Shown here in pieces: positions 28,640 through 39,144 of a DNA stretch of 50,573 nt. The stretch's first letter is position 1, and every line of letters begins with the position of its first letter. The notes below the pieces were generated by a model, which had not been told where the DNA came from, did not search any database, and saw nothing but the letters and a program-made list of their open reading frames with translations. The translations under genes and the position numbers were made by a program. The DNA is from Candidatus Atribacteria bacterium (GTDB lineage Bacteria > Atribacterota > Atribacteria > Atribacterales > JASGLU01), in contig JASGLU010000004.1 of NCBI GenBank assembly GCA_030156825.1, positions 1-50,573 of the forward strand, read 5' to 3'.

Positions 28640-29767
28640 CTATCGTTCGCTTATATACTGACCTATAACCTGGGTTACTTTTTCAAAAGTGTTACCCTGG
28701 GATAATTTTTCTCGAATTTCTTTGCTCCATGCCCAAGCCTTATCTCTAATACAGGGATCATTTAGAAGTTTCTCCATGGTTTGGCTCACCTGGTAAGGAG
28801 AAAAGTCCCGCTGAATCAGTTCTGGACAAATTTCCCTTTCCAACACAATATTAGGTAATCCCACCAAGTCAGTCTTAACCAACCAACGAGCAAAAAAATA
28901 AGTCAGCAAAGAAAGATGATAGACAATAATTTGAGGAACACCCATTAAAGCCACTTCCAGAGTTACCGTACCCGAACAAGATACACAAAGAGAGGCTCGG
29001 CTTAAAGCAGAATAAAGTTCCGAATGGGGCAAAATCGATACCGGTAAATCACCAACCTCTCTCTCCAATAAACTTTCTATTTGTGGCGAGGCAGAAATTA
29101 AATTAAAATGCATTTTGCTTTCTCTTTTTTCCCAGGAAGAAATAACTTTTTTCAAAACAGAGATAAAAGCCATTACTTCTCCCTTCCGGCTACCAGGTAA
29201 AAGTACTACTTCTTTCCCCAGGTTATTTTGTTCCTGCAGAGAGGGGAAAAAATCAACCTCTGGAATTAGCGAAACTAACGGATGGCCAACCCAGTTCACT
29301 TTTTCTGGAGAAAAATATCTTTCCTCCCAGGAAAAAACCGTTAGAATACGATCCGCCCATTTGGAAAGCTTAATCGCTCGTTGGGGTTTCCAGGCCCACA
29401 CCTGAGGTGGAATAAAATAAATCACTGGTATCCCCTGATTATAGGAAAATTGTGCCAATTTCAGGTTAAAGCCAGGGTTATCAATCAATACTACTACCCG
29501 TGGTTTTTCTCGTAATATGAGATCGGTAGTTTTTTTCCACACTCTCCTCCACCGAGGAAAAGAAAGCAATGCCTCCCAAATTCCAAAAGTGGCTATGGAA
29601 TCGGTGTAATAAATAACCTTCCCGCTGGAGCGAGCAATATGTTCTCCCCCCAGAGCATAAACGGTTAAGGTTGGGTATTTTTTTCGAAGCCGACTAACAA
29701 TCTCCCCTCCATAGCGATCACCCGAGATTTCCCCGGTCGAGATCAAAATTGAACTTTTATCATTCAT
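28640..29767 (-). CDS. lpxB: Lipid-A-disaccharide synthase
   Basis: ISTGEISGDRYGGEIV, IDNPGFNLKLA, YFIPPQVWAW, LLPGSRKGEV. Confidence 0.93.
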   Translation of the reverse strand: MNDKSSILISTGEISGDRYGGEIVSRLRKKYPTLTVYALGGEHIARSSGKVIYYTDSIATFGIWEALLSFPRWRRVWKKTTDLILREKPRVVVLIDNPGFNLKLAQFSYNQGIPVIYFIPPQVWAWKPQRAIKLSKWADRILTVFSWEERYFSPEKVNWVGHPLVSLIPEVDFFPSLQEQNNLGKEVVLLPGSRKGEVMAFISVLKKVISSWEKRESKMHFNLISASPQIESLLEREVGDLPVSILPHSELYSALSRASLCVSCSGTVTLEVALMGVPQIIVYHLSLLTYFFARWLVKTDLVGLPNIVLEREICPELIQRDFSPYQVSQTMEKLLNDPCIRDKAWAWSKEIREKLSQGNTFEKVTQVIGQYISER

Positions 29768-30585
29768 GGAATCAAATCCGACTGCTTAATACCCAAAATT
29801 GAAACTCCCAGCTGATCGGCCAATCTTTGGACTTTCTCTGGCTCTATCAAAAGAGTTTTTTCCGCTTCCAAAGCCAAAACACTTCCCCCTGCTTCCCGGA
29901 AAAGCTCCACTGTCTTTGGCCCTACCCCGGGAATGTCGATCAAATAATCCTGCCGACTGCGGGCCGCTTTAACCACTACTACTTTTCCCTGCGCTAATTT
30001 TATTCCCCTTTGAATGGTTTCATCTGTTCCCTCGGCTGCTTCTACCGCTATCACCGATTGTCCTTTCACCACCACCGTTTGACCAACTTCCTGGTCAGAC
30101 AAAAACCGGGCCAAGTGCCATCCATAAACAATATCTTGCCATTGATCAGCGGTAGGAGAACTGCGGGTAATAACTCTCGCTGGAGTTAAAAAATCGCCTA
30201 AAAAAGTGAGTGGAGAAACAATTTCCCATCCCTGCTGCTGTAACCAGTAAAAAATCTTCTCCAGTAGGGGCTTATCTTTCAAGTCCTGACTTCCACTTAA
30301 AAGGTCTAACTCTCTCGGCTTAGTCAACTGTTGATTAAAAAGATATTTTTTGGGGATTTTCCCGACCAGACAAACTTTACCAACCCCCCATTTGTGGGCA
30401 ATTTTCCCGATTTCAGATAACGAAAAACTGTCTAACTTTTCCGACCAAAAGTCAATCGGAAAAGGACGGAGGAAGGAAAACCCAATGCTAAATACCTGAT
30501 AGTCTCTTTCCAAAGCCCGTTCCCAAACCAAGTAAGGGAGAGAGCCCTCTCCCCCTATTAACAGAAGTTTTTCTTTATTAATCAT
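29764..30585 (-). CDS. lpxI: UDP-2,3-diacylglucosamine pyrophosphatase LpxI (DUF1009)
   Basis: LLLIGGEGSLPYLV, VGKIPKK, AVEAAEGTDETIQRG, DIPGVGPKTVE; between lpxA and lpxB. Confidence 0.9.
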   Translation of the reverse strand: MINKEKLLLIGGEGSLPYLVWERALERDYQVFSIGFSFLRPFPIDFWSEKLDSFSLSEIGKIAHKWGVGKVCLVGKIPKKYLFNQQLTKPRELDLLSGSQDLKDKPLLEKIFYWLQQQGWEIVSPLTFLGDFLTPARVITRSSPTADQWQDIVYGWHLARFLSDQEVGQTVVVKGQSVIAVEAAEGTDETIQRGIKLAQGKVVVVKAARSRQDYLIDIPGVGPKTVELFREAGGSVLALEAEKTLLIEPEKVQRLADQLGVSILGIKQSDLIP

Positions 30586-31363
30586 CTTTTGTTCCCACCC
30601 ACCGGGTAATACCTCTTTCCGTTTGAGCAAAAAAATTCAGTATCTCTCGGCTAAAATCAGAGGAAAAATGACTTTCGAGTTGAGAAAGAGCTTGCTCCTG
30701 GTTTCTACTTGAGCGCAGAAAACGATAGATTTTCCGAATCTCAACTCTGGCCTCTCTCTCTATACCTCTTCTTTTCATCCCCACCAAATTAAGTCCGTAC
30801 AGCCTTGCTGGATGGCCATCAGCCATGAGATAAGGGGGAATATCTTGCACCACTTTAGATAAACCTCCCACCATTGCCAGTTTCCCAACTCTAACAAACT
30901 GGTGCACTCCCACCATACCACTCAGGACCGCCCAATTTTCTATTTTAACATATCCAGCCAGGTTAGCCCCGTTGGCCATAGTAACTTCTTTCCCTATTTG
31001 GCAATTATGAGCTACATGCGCATAGGCCATAATAAAACATCCTGGACCAACTAAAGTCTTCTGTCCTTCCCCGGTTGCCCGATGCACAGTGGTAAATTCC
31101 CTCAAAATAGTGTCATCTCCAATGATTACTTCAGTCTCTTCCCCTTGGTAAGATACATCCTGGGGAGGAGTTCCGATCACTACATGGTGTCCAATAAAAC
31201 AGTTAGAACCAATACTAACCTTCCCTTCAATAATCGAAAAAGCTCCTACTTCGGTTCCATCTCCAATTTGAACTTTCTCGCCAATACAAGCCCCGGGGCC
31301 AATTTTTACTCCTTTTCCCAATTGAGCACCTTTTTGCACAAAGGCCGCCGGACTAATTTCCAT
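30578..31363 (-). CDS. lpxA: UDP-N-acetylglucosamine acyltransferase
   Basis: Hexapeptide repeats; REFTTVHRATGEGQKT, AYAHVAHNCQIG, GLNLVGMKRRG. Confidence 0.94.
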   Translation of the reverse strand: MEISPAAFVQKGAQLGKGVKIGPGACIGEKVQIGDGTEVGAFSIIEGKVSIGSNCFIGHHVVIGTPPQDVSYQGEETEVIIGDDTILREFTTVHRATGEGQKTLVGPGCFIMAYAHVAHNCQIGKEVTMANGANLAGYVKIENWAVLSGMVGVHQFVRVGKLAMVGGLSKVVQDIPPYLMADGHPARLYGLNLVGMKRRGIEREARVEIRKIYRFLRSSRNQEQALSQLESHFSSDFSREILNFFAQTERGITRWVGTKDD

Positions 31364-32210
31364 CTTCTATTCCTCGCAAACGGTAAATTAAACGAGCCAT
31401 TTCCCGGTTGAGACTATGCCCTGAACGCCATCCAAAAAAAGCTCCTCTAACTCTAACCCCCACCAACATTAAATCACCAACCAAATCGGCCAGCTTATGG
31501 TAAGCAGCCTCTCCTGACATCTGCGAAAAAGCGCTTTCTCCCAAATTACCCAAAATCAAAGCCTGATCTCTTACCCCTTGCCCAATATTCTCCTGAAGAA
31601 TCTGGGGTATTTCCCAATCAAAAGCAAAAGTGCGAGCTTTCGCCATTTCCTCCAATCCATCTTTCTCCGATATGCCGATTATCTGAGCGAAATGAGAGCG
31701 ATCAATTACATCCAGAAAATACCAAGCTCGAAACTCGATTGCCGGAAAAGCAAAAAGGAAACTCTCCCTATTCTTAGCTACTAACCACTCAGGAAGCAAA
31801 ATCTCCTCCCGGGGAGCACTTTGAATGGTGAAACCATTTTCTATCAGAAGTTCAAGCCAAAAAGAAACTCGACCATTACCCCCAGGGATTTCTTCCCCTT
31901 CCACAATTACTTCCAGGTTATCCAGATCAGCCAACCAACAAGCGGCCAACAGATGCTCAACAGTGGAAACCCTAAATCCACAGCGAGACAGGGAAGTAGA
32001 ACGAGAACTGGGACAAGCATATTCAACTAAAGCAGGGATAAGCAACTGCTTTTTCCCTTGAACAACCCGAAAAAAAATCCCTTTATTCTCCTCGGCCGGA
32101 TTGAGATAGACGGTAGTTTGCAGACCACTATGAAGCCCCCGGCCTGAGACCCTAAAAGAATGAGCAATAGTTTTTTGATAAACGGTGGAACGGTTATCAT
32201 TTTCCACCAA
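31353..32210 (-). CDS. lpxC: UDP-3-O-acyl-N-acetylglucosamine deacetylase
   Basis: TVEHLLAA, HKLADLVGDLMLVG, GHSLNREM zinc/catalytic motifs. Confidence 0.9.
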   Translation of the reverse strand: MVENDNRSTVYQKTIAHSFRVSGRGLHSGLQTTVYLNPAEENKGIFFRVVQGKKQLLIPALVEYACPSSRSTSLSRCGFRVSTVEHLLAACWLADLDNLEVIVEGEEIPGGNGRVSFWLELLIENGFTIQSAPREEILLPEWLVAKNRESFLFAFPAIEFRAWYFLDVIDRSHFAQIIGISEKDGLEEMAKARTFAFDWEIPQILQENIGQGVRDQALILGNLGESAFSQMSGEAAYHKLADLVGDLMLVGVRVRGAFFGWRSGHSLNREMARLIYRLRGIEDGN

Positions 32211-33210
32211 TTTTCTTCTCCAAACTTCTAACTCTTTGCCAAAGTTGAGGTAGTTTTTTGACCAATGCTTGCTGCCGCAAATGCTGGTGATGCTCTTGAG
32301 CGGGAAAACCAGAAACCGTCTTCCCGGCAGGAATATCGTTCACTACCCCTCCCCGACTCAAAACGGTCACCCCAGGTTCCAACTTGCAATGGTCTACTAC
32401 TCCCGATTGACCAGCCAAAACGCTGTTATCTCCTATGGTAGAGCTTCCGGCTATTCCAGATTGGGCTACAATAACCACATTTTTTCCAATTTTAACATTA
32501 TGAGCAACCATAACCAGGTTATCGATTTTGGTTCCCGCTCCAATCCGAGTTTCTCCCATAGTTGCTCGGTCAACGGTGCTATTAGCCCCTATTTCCACCT
32601 CATCTTCAATCACTACCCGACCGATATGAGGAAGTTTTAGATAGCCATCTTTTGTTCGTTCATAGCCAAAGCCATCGCCCCCAATTACCACCCCCGCTTG
32701 CAAAATAACCCGGTTACCTATTTGACATTGTTCTCGGATTACTACTTGGGGAAAAATCAGGCAATCAGCCCCAATTTTTACCCCCTTACCTACGTATACC
32801 TGAGAGAAAAGGCAAGTGCCGGCCGCTATGGTTGCTCCTTCTTCTATTACCGAAAAAGGACCAACCACTACCCCTTCTGCTAAAGAGGCTTGAGGGTGGA
32901 CAAAAGCAGAAGGGTGGACTCCCGCCGGGGGAAAGACAAACGGGGAAAAATATTTGGCCAGTTTAATATAAGCCAATCGGGGGTTATCAACTATCAGTAA
33001 GTTCTTACCGACTAAGCTTTGAGCTTCGACTTCTTCCAACACTATTGAGCAAGCCCGGGTCTCTCGGGCTTGCTCAAGATAACGAGAATGAAAAAGAAAA
33101 ACCAAATCCTCCGGTTGTGCTTCCTCCAAGTTATTGATCCCTTTAATCTCAAACTCGGTTTCTCCTACTAAGTAACCATCAACTAAAGCAGCAATTTCTT
33201 TTAGCTTCAA
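32197..33210 (-). CDS. lpxD: UDP-3-O-(3-hydroxyacyl)glucosamine N-acyltransferase
   Basis: Left-handed beta-helix repeats; GGDGFGYERTKDGYLKLPHIGRVVIEDEVEIGANSTVDRATMG. Confidence 0.94.
   Translation of the reverse strand: MKLKEIAALVDGYLVGETEFEIKGINNLEEAQPEDLVFLFHSRYLEQARETRACSIVLEEVEAQSLVGKNLLIVDNPRLAYIKLAKYFSPFVFPPAGVHPSAFVHPQASLAEGVVVGPFSVIEEGATIAAGTCLFSQVYVGKGVKIGADCLIFPQVVIREQCQIGNRVILQAGVVIGGDGFGYERTKDGYLKLPHIGRVVIEDEVEIGANSTVDRATMGETRIGAGTKIDNLVMVAHNVKIGKNVVIVAQSGIAGSSTIGDNSVLAGQSGVVDHCKLEPGVTVLSRGGVVNDIPAGKTVSGFPAQEHHQHLRQQALVKKLPQLWQRVRSLEKKIGGK
33045..33077. repeat. Perfect 13-bp inverted repeat (7-nt loop) inside lpxD
   Basis: TTGAGCAAGCCCG-GGTCTCT-CGGGCTTGCTCAA. Confidence 0.85.
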
Positions 33211-33225
33211 AATATCACTTCTCTT

Positions 33226-33768
33226 TTATTCTGCGGTCAACCTACCGATTGCCTCCACCACTTGGTCGGTAATGTCTATTCCCCCATAAAGAACCAGCGG
33301 CATCTCCATCAGTTGATTCTCCCCCACTGGCAACCGAAGTTCAGAGCGAATCACCAAACTCAACCCTTGAGACTCAGCTACCAGCCGGATAGCGTCAATT
33401 ACATCCTGATAGCGCTGGTTAACCATTTCTGTCCGCTGTTGCAACATCTGGTCTCTCACAGGCGCCCACTCGGCGTTCATCTCTGCTTCTAATTGTTGAA
33501 CTTCTTCCCGCGTCTTTCCTTTACCTTTTTCATTTAGCTCTTCCTGCCTTTTTTGTAGTTCGCTCATTAAATTTTCTTCTAACTCCAGCAACTTTTGACT
33601 GTTGGGATGAGCATTAAATACCCGATTCAGATCGATCAAGCCAACCTGGAATTCTCCACTTCCTGCGTCAGCTGCATAAACCGACGAAGCCATCACCGTT
33701 AAAAGTAAGATTACTATGGTTATCAACCAAAAACTGCTTCTCATTGTATCTCTCCTTTCCAACCACAA
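33226..33768 (-). CDS. OmpH/Skp-family periplasmic chaperone
   Basis: Signal peptide, VGLIDLNRVFNAHP, long coiled coil; next to Omp85. Confidence 0.8.
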   Translation of the reverse strand: MWLERRDTMRSSFWLITIVILLLTVMASSVYAADAGSGEFQVGLIDLNRVFNAHPNSQKLLELEENLMSELQKRQEELNEKGKGKTREEVQQLEAEMNAEWAPVRDQMLQQRTEMVNQRYQDVIDAIRLVAESQGLSLVIRSELRLPVGENQLMEMPLVLYGGIDITDQVVEAIGRLTAE

Positions 33769-33772
33769 AGTA

Positions 33773-35455
33773 CTAAAAAGTATGTCCTAAACTGAAGTAG
33801 GTTTGACCTCCCCGTTCTCCAATACCATAATCAAGCCGTACCGGACCAATAGGGGTATCTAACCGCAGTCCAACCCCATAACCGGTCTTCAAGCTGTCAA
33901 AGGAAATCGCCTCATCCAAAGCCCAAGCATAGCCAGCATCTCCAAACAAAACCAGCTGGGTGTCTTCCGCCACCTCCCATCGATATTCAGCATTGAACAC
34001 TATCATCTTTTCCCCTTCAAACTCAAACAGGTCATACCCCCGAAGGGTGCTCACTCCCCCTACTCCAAACTTTTCATAATCGGGTAAATAAGTGTCGGCT
34101 ATCCCTCCCATGAGTCTTAAGGCCAATACTGTGTCTTCTCCGGTATCGGTAAAATTTCTCACGTCAAGGATATACTTGTTAAAATCATAATCTCCACCAA
34201 AAGCTCCACCCGCTAATTCTACCTGGAGAGTCCCAAGCCACCCCTCATGAGGATTGGTTTTACTATCCCGGGTATCATATAAAACCATAGGAGTGAGAGA
34301 ATTGGTAATACCACCGTTGGCGGGAATTATTCCTTCTAAAGCCGTAGTCTGGATATCTTCCGATTTATAGCGCAGCCTCCAGGCCCACTCTTCATCAATC
34401 TCTCGTCCAAAAGTAAGTTGCCATCCGATCCGTTCTTCTTCATATTTACCTATTATTTCCCCTTCCTCCCAATTATTACGATCTCGAACCTGATCATAAA
34501 GCTCTAATCGGGAATAGGTAGGGGAACCAAACAGGTACGGTTCTTCAAAAGAAAACTGATAAAGGGTACGAGCACCAAACTCATAACGCAACTCCACCCG
34601 CTGACTGTTTCCTCCCAAATTTGACTCTTGATACCGAACATAGCCTAACCAACCATCTTCAGTATTATACCCCACCCCTACTGCGGCTTCACCGGTACTT
34701 TCTTCTACCACACTCACCTTAACTATTACATGGTCAACATCACTTCCTGGCTCAAGTTTCATACTGATATCTTTAAAAAAGCCAAGGTCATAAATTGCCT
34801 GAATACTTTTTGTTACCTCGGCAAAATCAAATACTATTGGAGGCTCAAAAACAAGTTCTCTCCGCACCACATACTCTTTGGTTTTTTCCAAACCTTCAAA
34901 ACGGACATCTTCTATTATCCCTTCTCGAATAGAGAAAGATAGAATGCCCTCCGGTGAAAAATCAATCTGGTCGATTCCGGTAATCAAAAAACCGTTATCG
35001 CTATAAAGAGCACGAATTCTTTCAAAATCATTTTGTAGAATCTGCCAGTTCATAACTTGTCCAGGGGACAATATCATTGCCTCCTGGATCAGTGAGTCTT
35101 CTATAGCGGTGTTGCCCGAAATTTGAATTTCTTTAACCACCGGTAGCTCTTCCACCTTATAAATCACTTCTATCCCGTCGGGATATTCTTTAGTCTCCAC
35201 CCAGACCCGGGAAAAATAACCCAATTCGTAAATAGCTTTTACATCATTCTGGACTTTCTCCTGGTTAAAAGGTTCCTTCAAAGAAAGAGAAACTGCTGAA
35301 AGAATTAAATTGGTGCTTATTTTTTCATTTCCTTCCACCCTTATAGCTACTACCGGGGGAAGAGCTGTTTGCGCCCAGGAAAAATTATAAGGAATTAAGG
35401 TTGCCAACAAAAAGATAAAAACTGCTAATCCAAAAAATATTTTTCTTTTTCCCAT
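33773..35455 (-). CDS. bamA: Omp85-family outer-membrane assembly protein, BamA-like with about three POTRA domains
   Basis: Signal peptide, POTRA modules, FGVGGVSTLRGY motif, C-terminal aromatic YFSLGHTF. Confidence 0.9.
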   Translation of the reverse strand: MGKRKIFFGLAVFIFLLATLIPYNFSWAQTALPPVVAIRVEGNEKISTNLILSAVSLSLKEPFNQEKVQNDVKAIYELGYFSRVWVETKEYPDGIEVIYKVEELPVVKEIQISGNTAIEDSLIQEAMILSPGQVMNWQILQNDFERIRALYSDNGFLITGIDQIDFSPEGILSFSIREGIIEDVRFEGLEKTKEYVVRRELVFEPPIVFDFAEVTKSIQAIYDLGFFKDISMKLEPGSDVDHVIVKVSVVEESTGEAAVGVGYNTEDGWLGYVRYQESNLGGNSQRVELRYEFGARTLYQFSFEEPYLFGSPTYSRLELYDQVRDRNNWEEGEIIGKYEEERIGWQLTFGREIDEEWAWRLRYKSEDIQTTALEGIIPANGGITNSLTPMVLYDTRDSKTNPHEGWLGTLQVELAGGAFGGDYDFNKYILDVRNFTDTGEDTVLALRLMGGIADTYLPDYEKFGVGGVSTLRGYDLFEFEGEKMIVFNAEYRWEVAEDTQLVLFGDAGYAWALDEAISFDSLKTGYGVGLRLDTPIGPVRLDYGIGERGGQTYFSLGHTF

Positions 35456-35473
35456 AGTTATGCCCTCCCACTC

Positions 35474-38400
35474 TTAAAAGTTGGTATGGTACTCTAATTT
35501 CCAATCTATTGCTCCATCTGAATCTAATCCCGTCTCAAGTGACCATTCTTTACTAAAATCTATCTCCAAATCCCAGCGATAATCCCAATTCTCACTCAAG
35601 TTTTGAGTATAACCTATTAACATATTTTCTCCAAGTCTTTTTTCTAATTTTAGTTGATAATCAGAGCCCTGATTAGAGGGGGAATATTCAAGCTTAAAAT
35701 CATCAATAAAAGGAATTTTATCAGTCAAATTATAGTCCCAACCCAGTAAAAATTGCAGCACCTTCCAGCCGATTGGCTCCAAATCAAGTTCTTCCAAGGA
35801 AACATAAGCATCTTTGTCTCCTAAAATTAAGAGCGATATGATCTCTTCTTTGGAAAGCAATGGTTCTGAACTAAAAATAATCTGATAGTTGCTCAAACTA
35901 CCGATTGTTTTCCAACTTATAACATATTTACCAAATTTTTTACTTCCTCCAAGGTGAAGCTGGGGATCGAGACCAAAAGAATCATCTAAAACAATATATC
36001 CGGCTAAAGGTAAAACTACGGTTATCAAATTATACTTACCTTCATCCACTTCTAATCTACCTTGATAACCCAAGCTCTCAGAAGAAGCTGAAATTTGCAC
36101 TTTACCCAGTAAAGAGAGGTCAACAAAGGGAGTTTTAACCCGAAAAGGGCTACCGGTTAAAAGGGTAATCTCTAAGGCAATGGGTAAGTTTGCCAGAGAA
36201 GCTTCCATATCCGATAGCAACAAAAGATAATCACTTTCTTCTCCATTACTCTGGTATAATCCCTCATATACAACCAGCTTACCAGTCATAAGCAACTCCT
36301 CCAATTTTCCCTTTAGCTGAAAATCACCTTCCCAGCTACCGGATATCCCCTCCCCCCAGTTCAGGTCAGAGGCATTTCCTGTAATAGAAAAAGAAAGGTC
36401 AACTTCTTCTCGGTTTAAACTACCAAAACTATAATAACTAAAACCCAAAACTTTTCCTTTAGCTTTTTCAATTCGCAGTTGTTCGTTTTCAAGTTTAGCT
36501 TGCAAGTCCTCAACCGTGGCTACCATCTGCTCTTTCCAGAATACCTCTCCCCCTTCTAAGCTAATTTCCCCTTGAAAAGTGGGTTCTTTAAAAGAGCCAG
36601 TCGCTTGCACTTGAGCTTTTAGCTGACCAGCTAAGCCAATATCTTGAAAGGTTAAAGGAAAAGCAAGGCCCGCCTTCGCTCGCAACAACAAATCCAGGGT
36701 TTCCTTTTCCAGGTCAATACTGCCCTCTCCATTGAGCAGGATAATTTTTTCCTCGTCCGCCAGTTGAAAATCCAAACCGGCCAGTAATCCCTCCTGATAA
36801 AAGCCGGCAAGCTTACCAGTAAAACTTCCATAATCGTCAGTAAATAAAACTATATTTTCCGCTCTAAATTGCCACCGATCATTATCCGGCATCAAGCGAG
36901 CGCTTAAGTCCAAACTACCTCGAGGAAAATTATCCACCGGCAAATCAAAAGGCAGGTTTTCTAATTGGAGTTTCTGAATGGTTATTTCCCCTTGCCTTAG
37001 CAAGGCTAACGCCATTGGCTCGGAAATAAAATCTGGGGATAAACTGCCCTCCCAAAAGTCAGGGGGAATTTCCCCTTGAAGACTTATGCTAACTTCCTGT
37101 GCAATCGGCAAATTTTGAAAACAGGGATTACTTAAATTGCCATCTAAAGAAAAAACTAACCGTTCCCAATTCCCACCTAAAACAAAAGAAACCTGCTCCA
37201 CATCTCCGGTTATTCCCTGATAAGAAAAGTCCCATCCTTCTATCCTACCCTGAAGAGCAATATCTTGGTAAGGAGTAATCTCTCCCTCCAAAAAAACTTT
37301 TCCCAAAGGCAAAGAAGCGGACAATTTTTCAACTGTTATTTTATTATCTCGCCAGGTAGCTTGCAAAAACAGTTCCTCCCCCTTGATTTCTCCCCAAATT
37401 CCAATCGGAGAAAAAAGAGAAAAATCAGCTTCAAATCCCTCCTCGGTTAGCAAAACTTTACCCTCTCCTTCCATCTGTAAAGCCAATTTTTCTTCCCCCA
37501 CCGGATAAATAAAAGGATAATGATCAAAGTTAAAGTGAATATCAATCTCTTCTTGGTTTTTTTGGATTTCTCCTGTAAGGTACCCTTCCTTTTTTTGCAC
37601 CACCAGATTACTTAAAATTAAAGCCTCATCCCTTATTTCACCTTTGCCTTGAACAATATTGCCCAGAATAATTTCTCCAAAGGATAGACTACCCTCCTGC
37701 AAAATAATTGATATTTCCATCTCCTCTCCAGGGCGCTTTTCTAAGTTAATTTTACCTCCAACTGACCCGGTAAGCGGAGTGTCAGTTGCTGGCAGCCAGG
37801 AAGAAATATCCACCTCCTGGAAAAACCCTTCCCCCCAAAAAGTTTTCTCCTGCCACTGACCCTGAAACTCTATGTTACCCTTTTCCAGGTTGCTTTCCCC
37901 CTTAATCCTTGCTTCTGCTCCATCCAAGCTAACTTCTACCCGGGGGGTTTTCAAAATTATATCTCCCACCTTCATTTCCTCTCCCACCAACTGGAAAAAC
38001 CCGCTTCCCCTACCAACAGCATCCAGGGAAAGCTTTCCTGTTAGTTCCCCTTTACCTTCAACCCCAGTAGGCAAAAGGGAATCCCCCAAATCCCAAGAGG
38101 TTTGTTCGGTTCTAAGTTCAACCCCTTCCTGGTCCAGTTTGCCCTCCCAAACTCCTTGAAAAGTTACTCCCTTCAGCTGGCATCCTGGTAAAAGTTCAAG
38201 CTGAAAGGAAGCGTCTGAGAAAAAAGAAAAATCAGCAGCTAACTGTAAGTCTTGAGCAGGAACTTCAGCTTTAACCATTCCCTTCAGTGCTTGTGACAAA
38301 ACAAACAATTGAGAAGAAAAATCTATCATTTCTTCCCCCCAAAACGCTTCTCCGGTTAGTGAAAGGGAAATATTTTGATCCCAAAAAAGATGCCCTTTTC

Positions 38401-39142
38401 CCTCCAAAGAAAAAGGCACCCCCCCCCTTTTTTCGGAATCAATCTTAAAGCGAGAAAACTCAAACCCCTCTTCTTCTGGTAAAATAGAAAAAGTAAGCTC
38501 AGTTCCCTCTCCCCAGTTCATCCCACCAGAAATTAATCCCGTATCCAGCCTCCACTCTCCTTCTCCATCAACCAGCAGCCAGTCATTCCCTCCCTTCCAG
38601 GATAGTTCTATTTTGTCGTTTTCCTCCCAAAAAGCTGCTAACGACCCTAACTCATGTTCTGCCTCAAAAACAATGCTTTCCCCCCTTTTACTATTAAGCC
38701 CGAGTTTAAAATGCAATGCTGGCCGATCCTCGTCTTGCCAGTAAAAATCAGCTATCAATAATTTAAAGGCCGGTAAAGAATTAAGGTCGATTTTAGATAA
38801 TTTTTCCCAGAAAGACAAAAACTGAGCCGAACTGGTAAAGAAGGCCTGCTGAGCAAAAAGAGTAATCTTTCCTAAAGAAAAAGTGGGAAATAAGTTAAAT
38901 GGGAAACGGATCAAAACTGCCGGGAGAAAAAGAGCAAACCCTTCTCCTTTTACCTCTACTTCTTCTAACTTCAATCCCAAAGGGAAAACTAATTTTGATC
39001 GCGCAAAGGATAAAAAAAAGTCTCCCCTATCCTGCAAAAGATAAGAAAATGCCAGTTCAACCAGTTTTTGGTGTCCAAAGTACAGAAAAAAGCCAATCAC
39101 TATTACCCCTATTAAAAGGAAAATCAAAATTCCCTTCCCCAC
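35474..39142 (-). CDS. tamB: TamB-like (DUF490) translocation/assembly protein
   Basis: 1222 aa, single N-terminal TM, AsmA-like beta repeats, C-terminal 'LSKEEIISLLILG'; next to Omp85. Confidence 0.85.
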   Translation of the reverse strand: MGKGILIFLLIGVIVIGFFLYFGHQKLVELAFSYLLQDRGDFFLSFARSKLVFPLGLKLEEVEVKGEGFALFLPAVLIRFPFNLFPTFSLGKITLFAQQAFFTSSAQFLSFWEKLSKIDLNSLPAFKLLIADFYWQDEDRPALHFKLGLNSKRGESIVFEAEHELGSLAAFWEENDKIELSWKGGNDWLLVDGEGEWRLDTGLISGGMNWGEGTELTFSILPEEEGFEFSRFKIDSEKRGGVPFSLEGKGHLFWDQNISLSLTGEAFWGEEMIDFSSQLFVLSQALKGMVKAEVPAQDLQLAADFSFFSDASFQLELLPGCQLKGVTFQGVWEGKLDQEGVELRTEQTSWDLGDSLLPTGVEGKGELTGKLSLDAVGRGSGFFQLVGEEMKVGDIILKTPRVEVSLDGAEARIKGESNLEKGNIEFQGQWQEKTFWGEGFFQEVDISSWLPATDTPLTGSVGGKINLEKRPGEEMEISIILQEGSLSFGEIILGNIVQGKGEIRDEALILSNLVVQKKEGYLTGEIQKNQEEIDIHFNFDHYPFIYPVGEEKLALQMEGEGKVLLTEEGFEADFSLFSPIGIWGEIKGEELFLQATWRDNKITVEKLSASLPLGKVFLEGEITPYQDIALQGRIEGWDFSYQGITGDVEQVSFVLGGNWERLVFSLDGNLSNPCFQNLPIAQEVSISLQGEIPPDFWEGSLSPDFISEPMALALLRQGEITIQKLQLENLPFDLPVDNFPRGSLDLSARLMPDNDRWQFRAENIVLFTDDYGSFTGKLAGFYQEGLLAGLDFQLADEEKIILLNGEGSIDLEKETLDLLLRAKAGLAFPLTFQDIGLAGQLKAQVQATGSFKEPTFQGEISLEGGEVFWKEQMVATVEDLQAKLENEQLRIEKAKGKVLGFSYYSFGSLNREEVDLSFSITGNASDLNWGEGISGSWEGDFQLKGKLEELLMTGKLVVYEGLYQSNGEESDYLLLLSDMEASLANLPIALEITLLTGSPFRVKTPFVDLSLLGKVQISASSESLGYQGRLEVDEGKYNLITVVLPLAGYIVLDDSFGLDPQLHLGGSKKFGKYVISWKTIGSLSNYQIIFSSEPLLSKEEIISLLILGDKDAYVSLEELDLEPIGWKVLQFLLGWDYNLTDKIPFIDDFKLEYSPSNQGSDYQLKLEKRLGENMLIGYTQNLSENWDYRWDLEIDFSKEWSLETGLDSDGAIDWKLEYHTNF

Positions 39143-39144
39143 AA

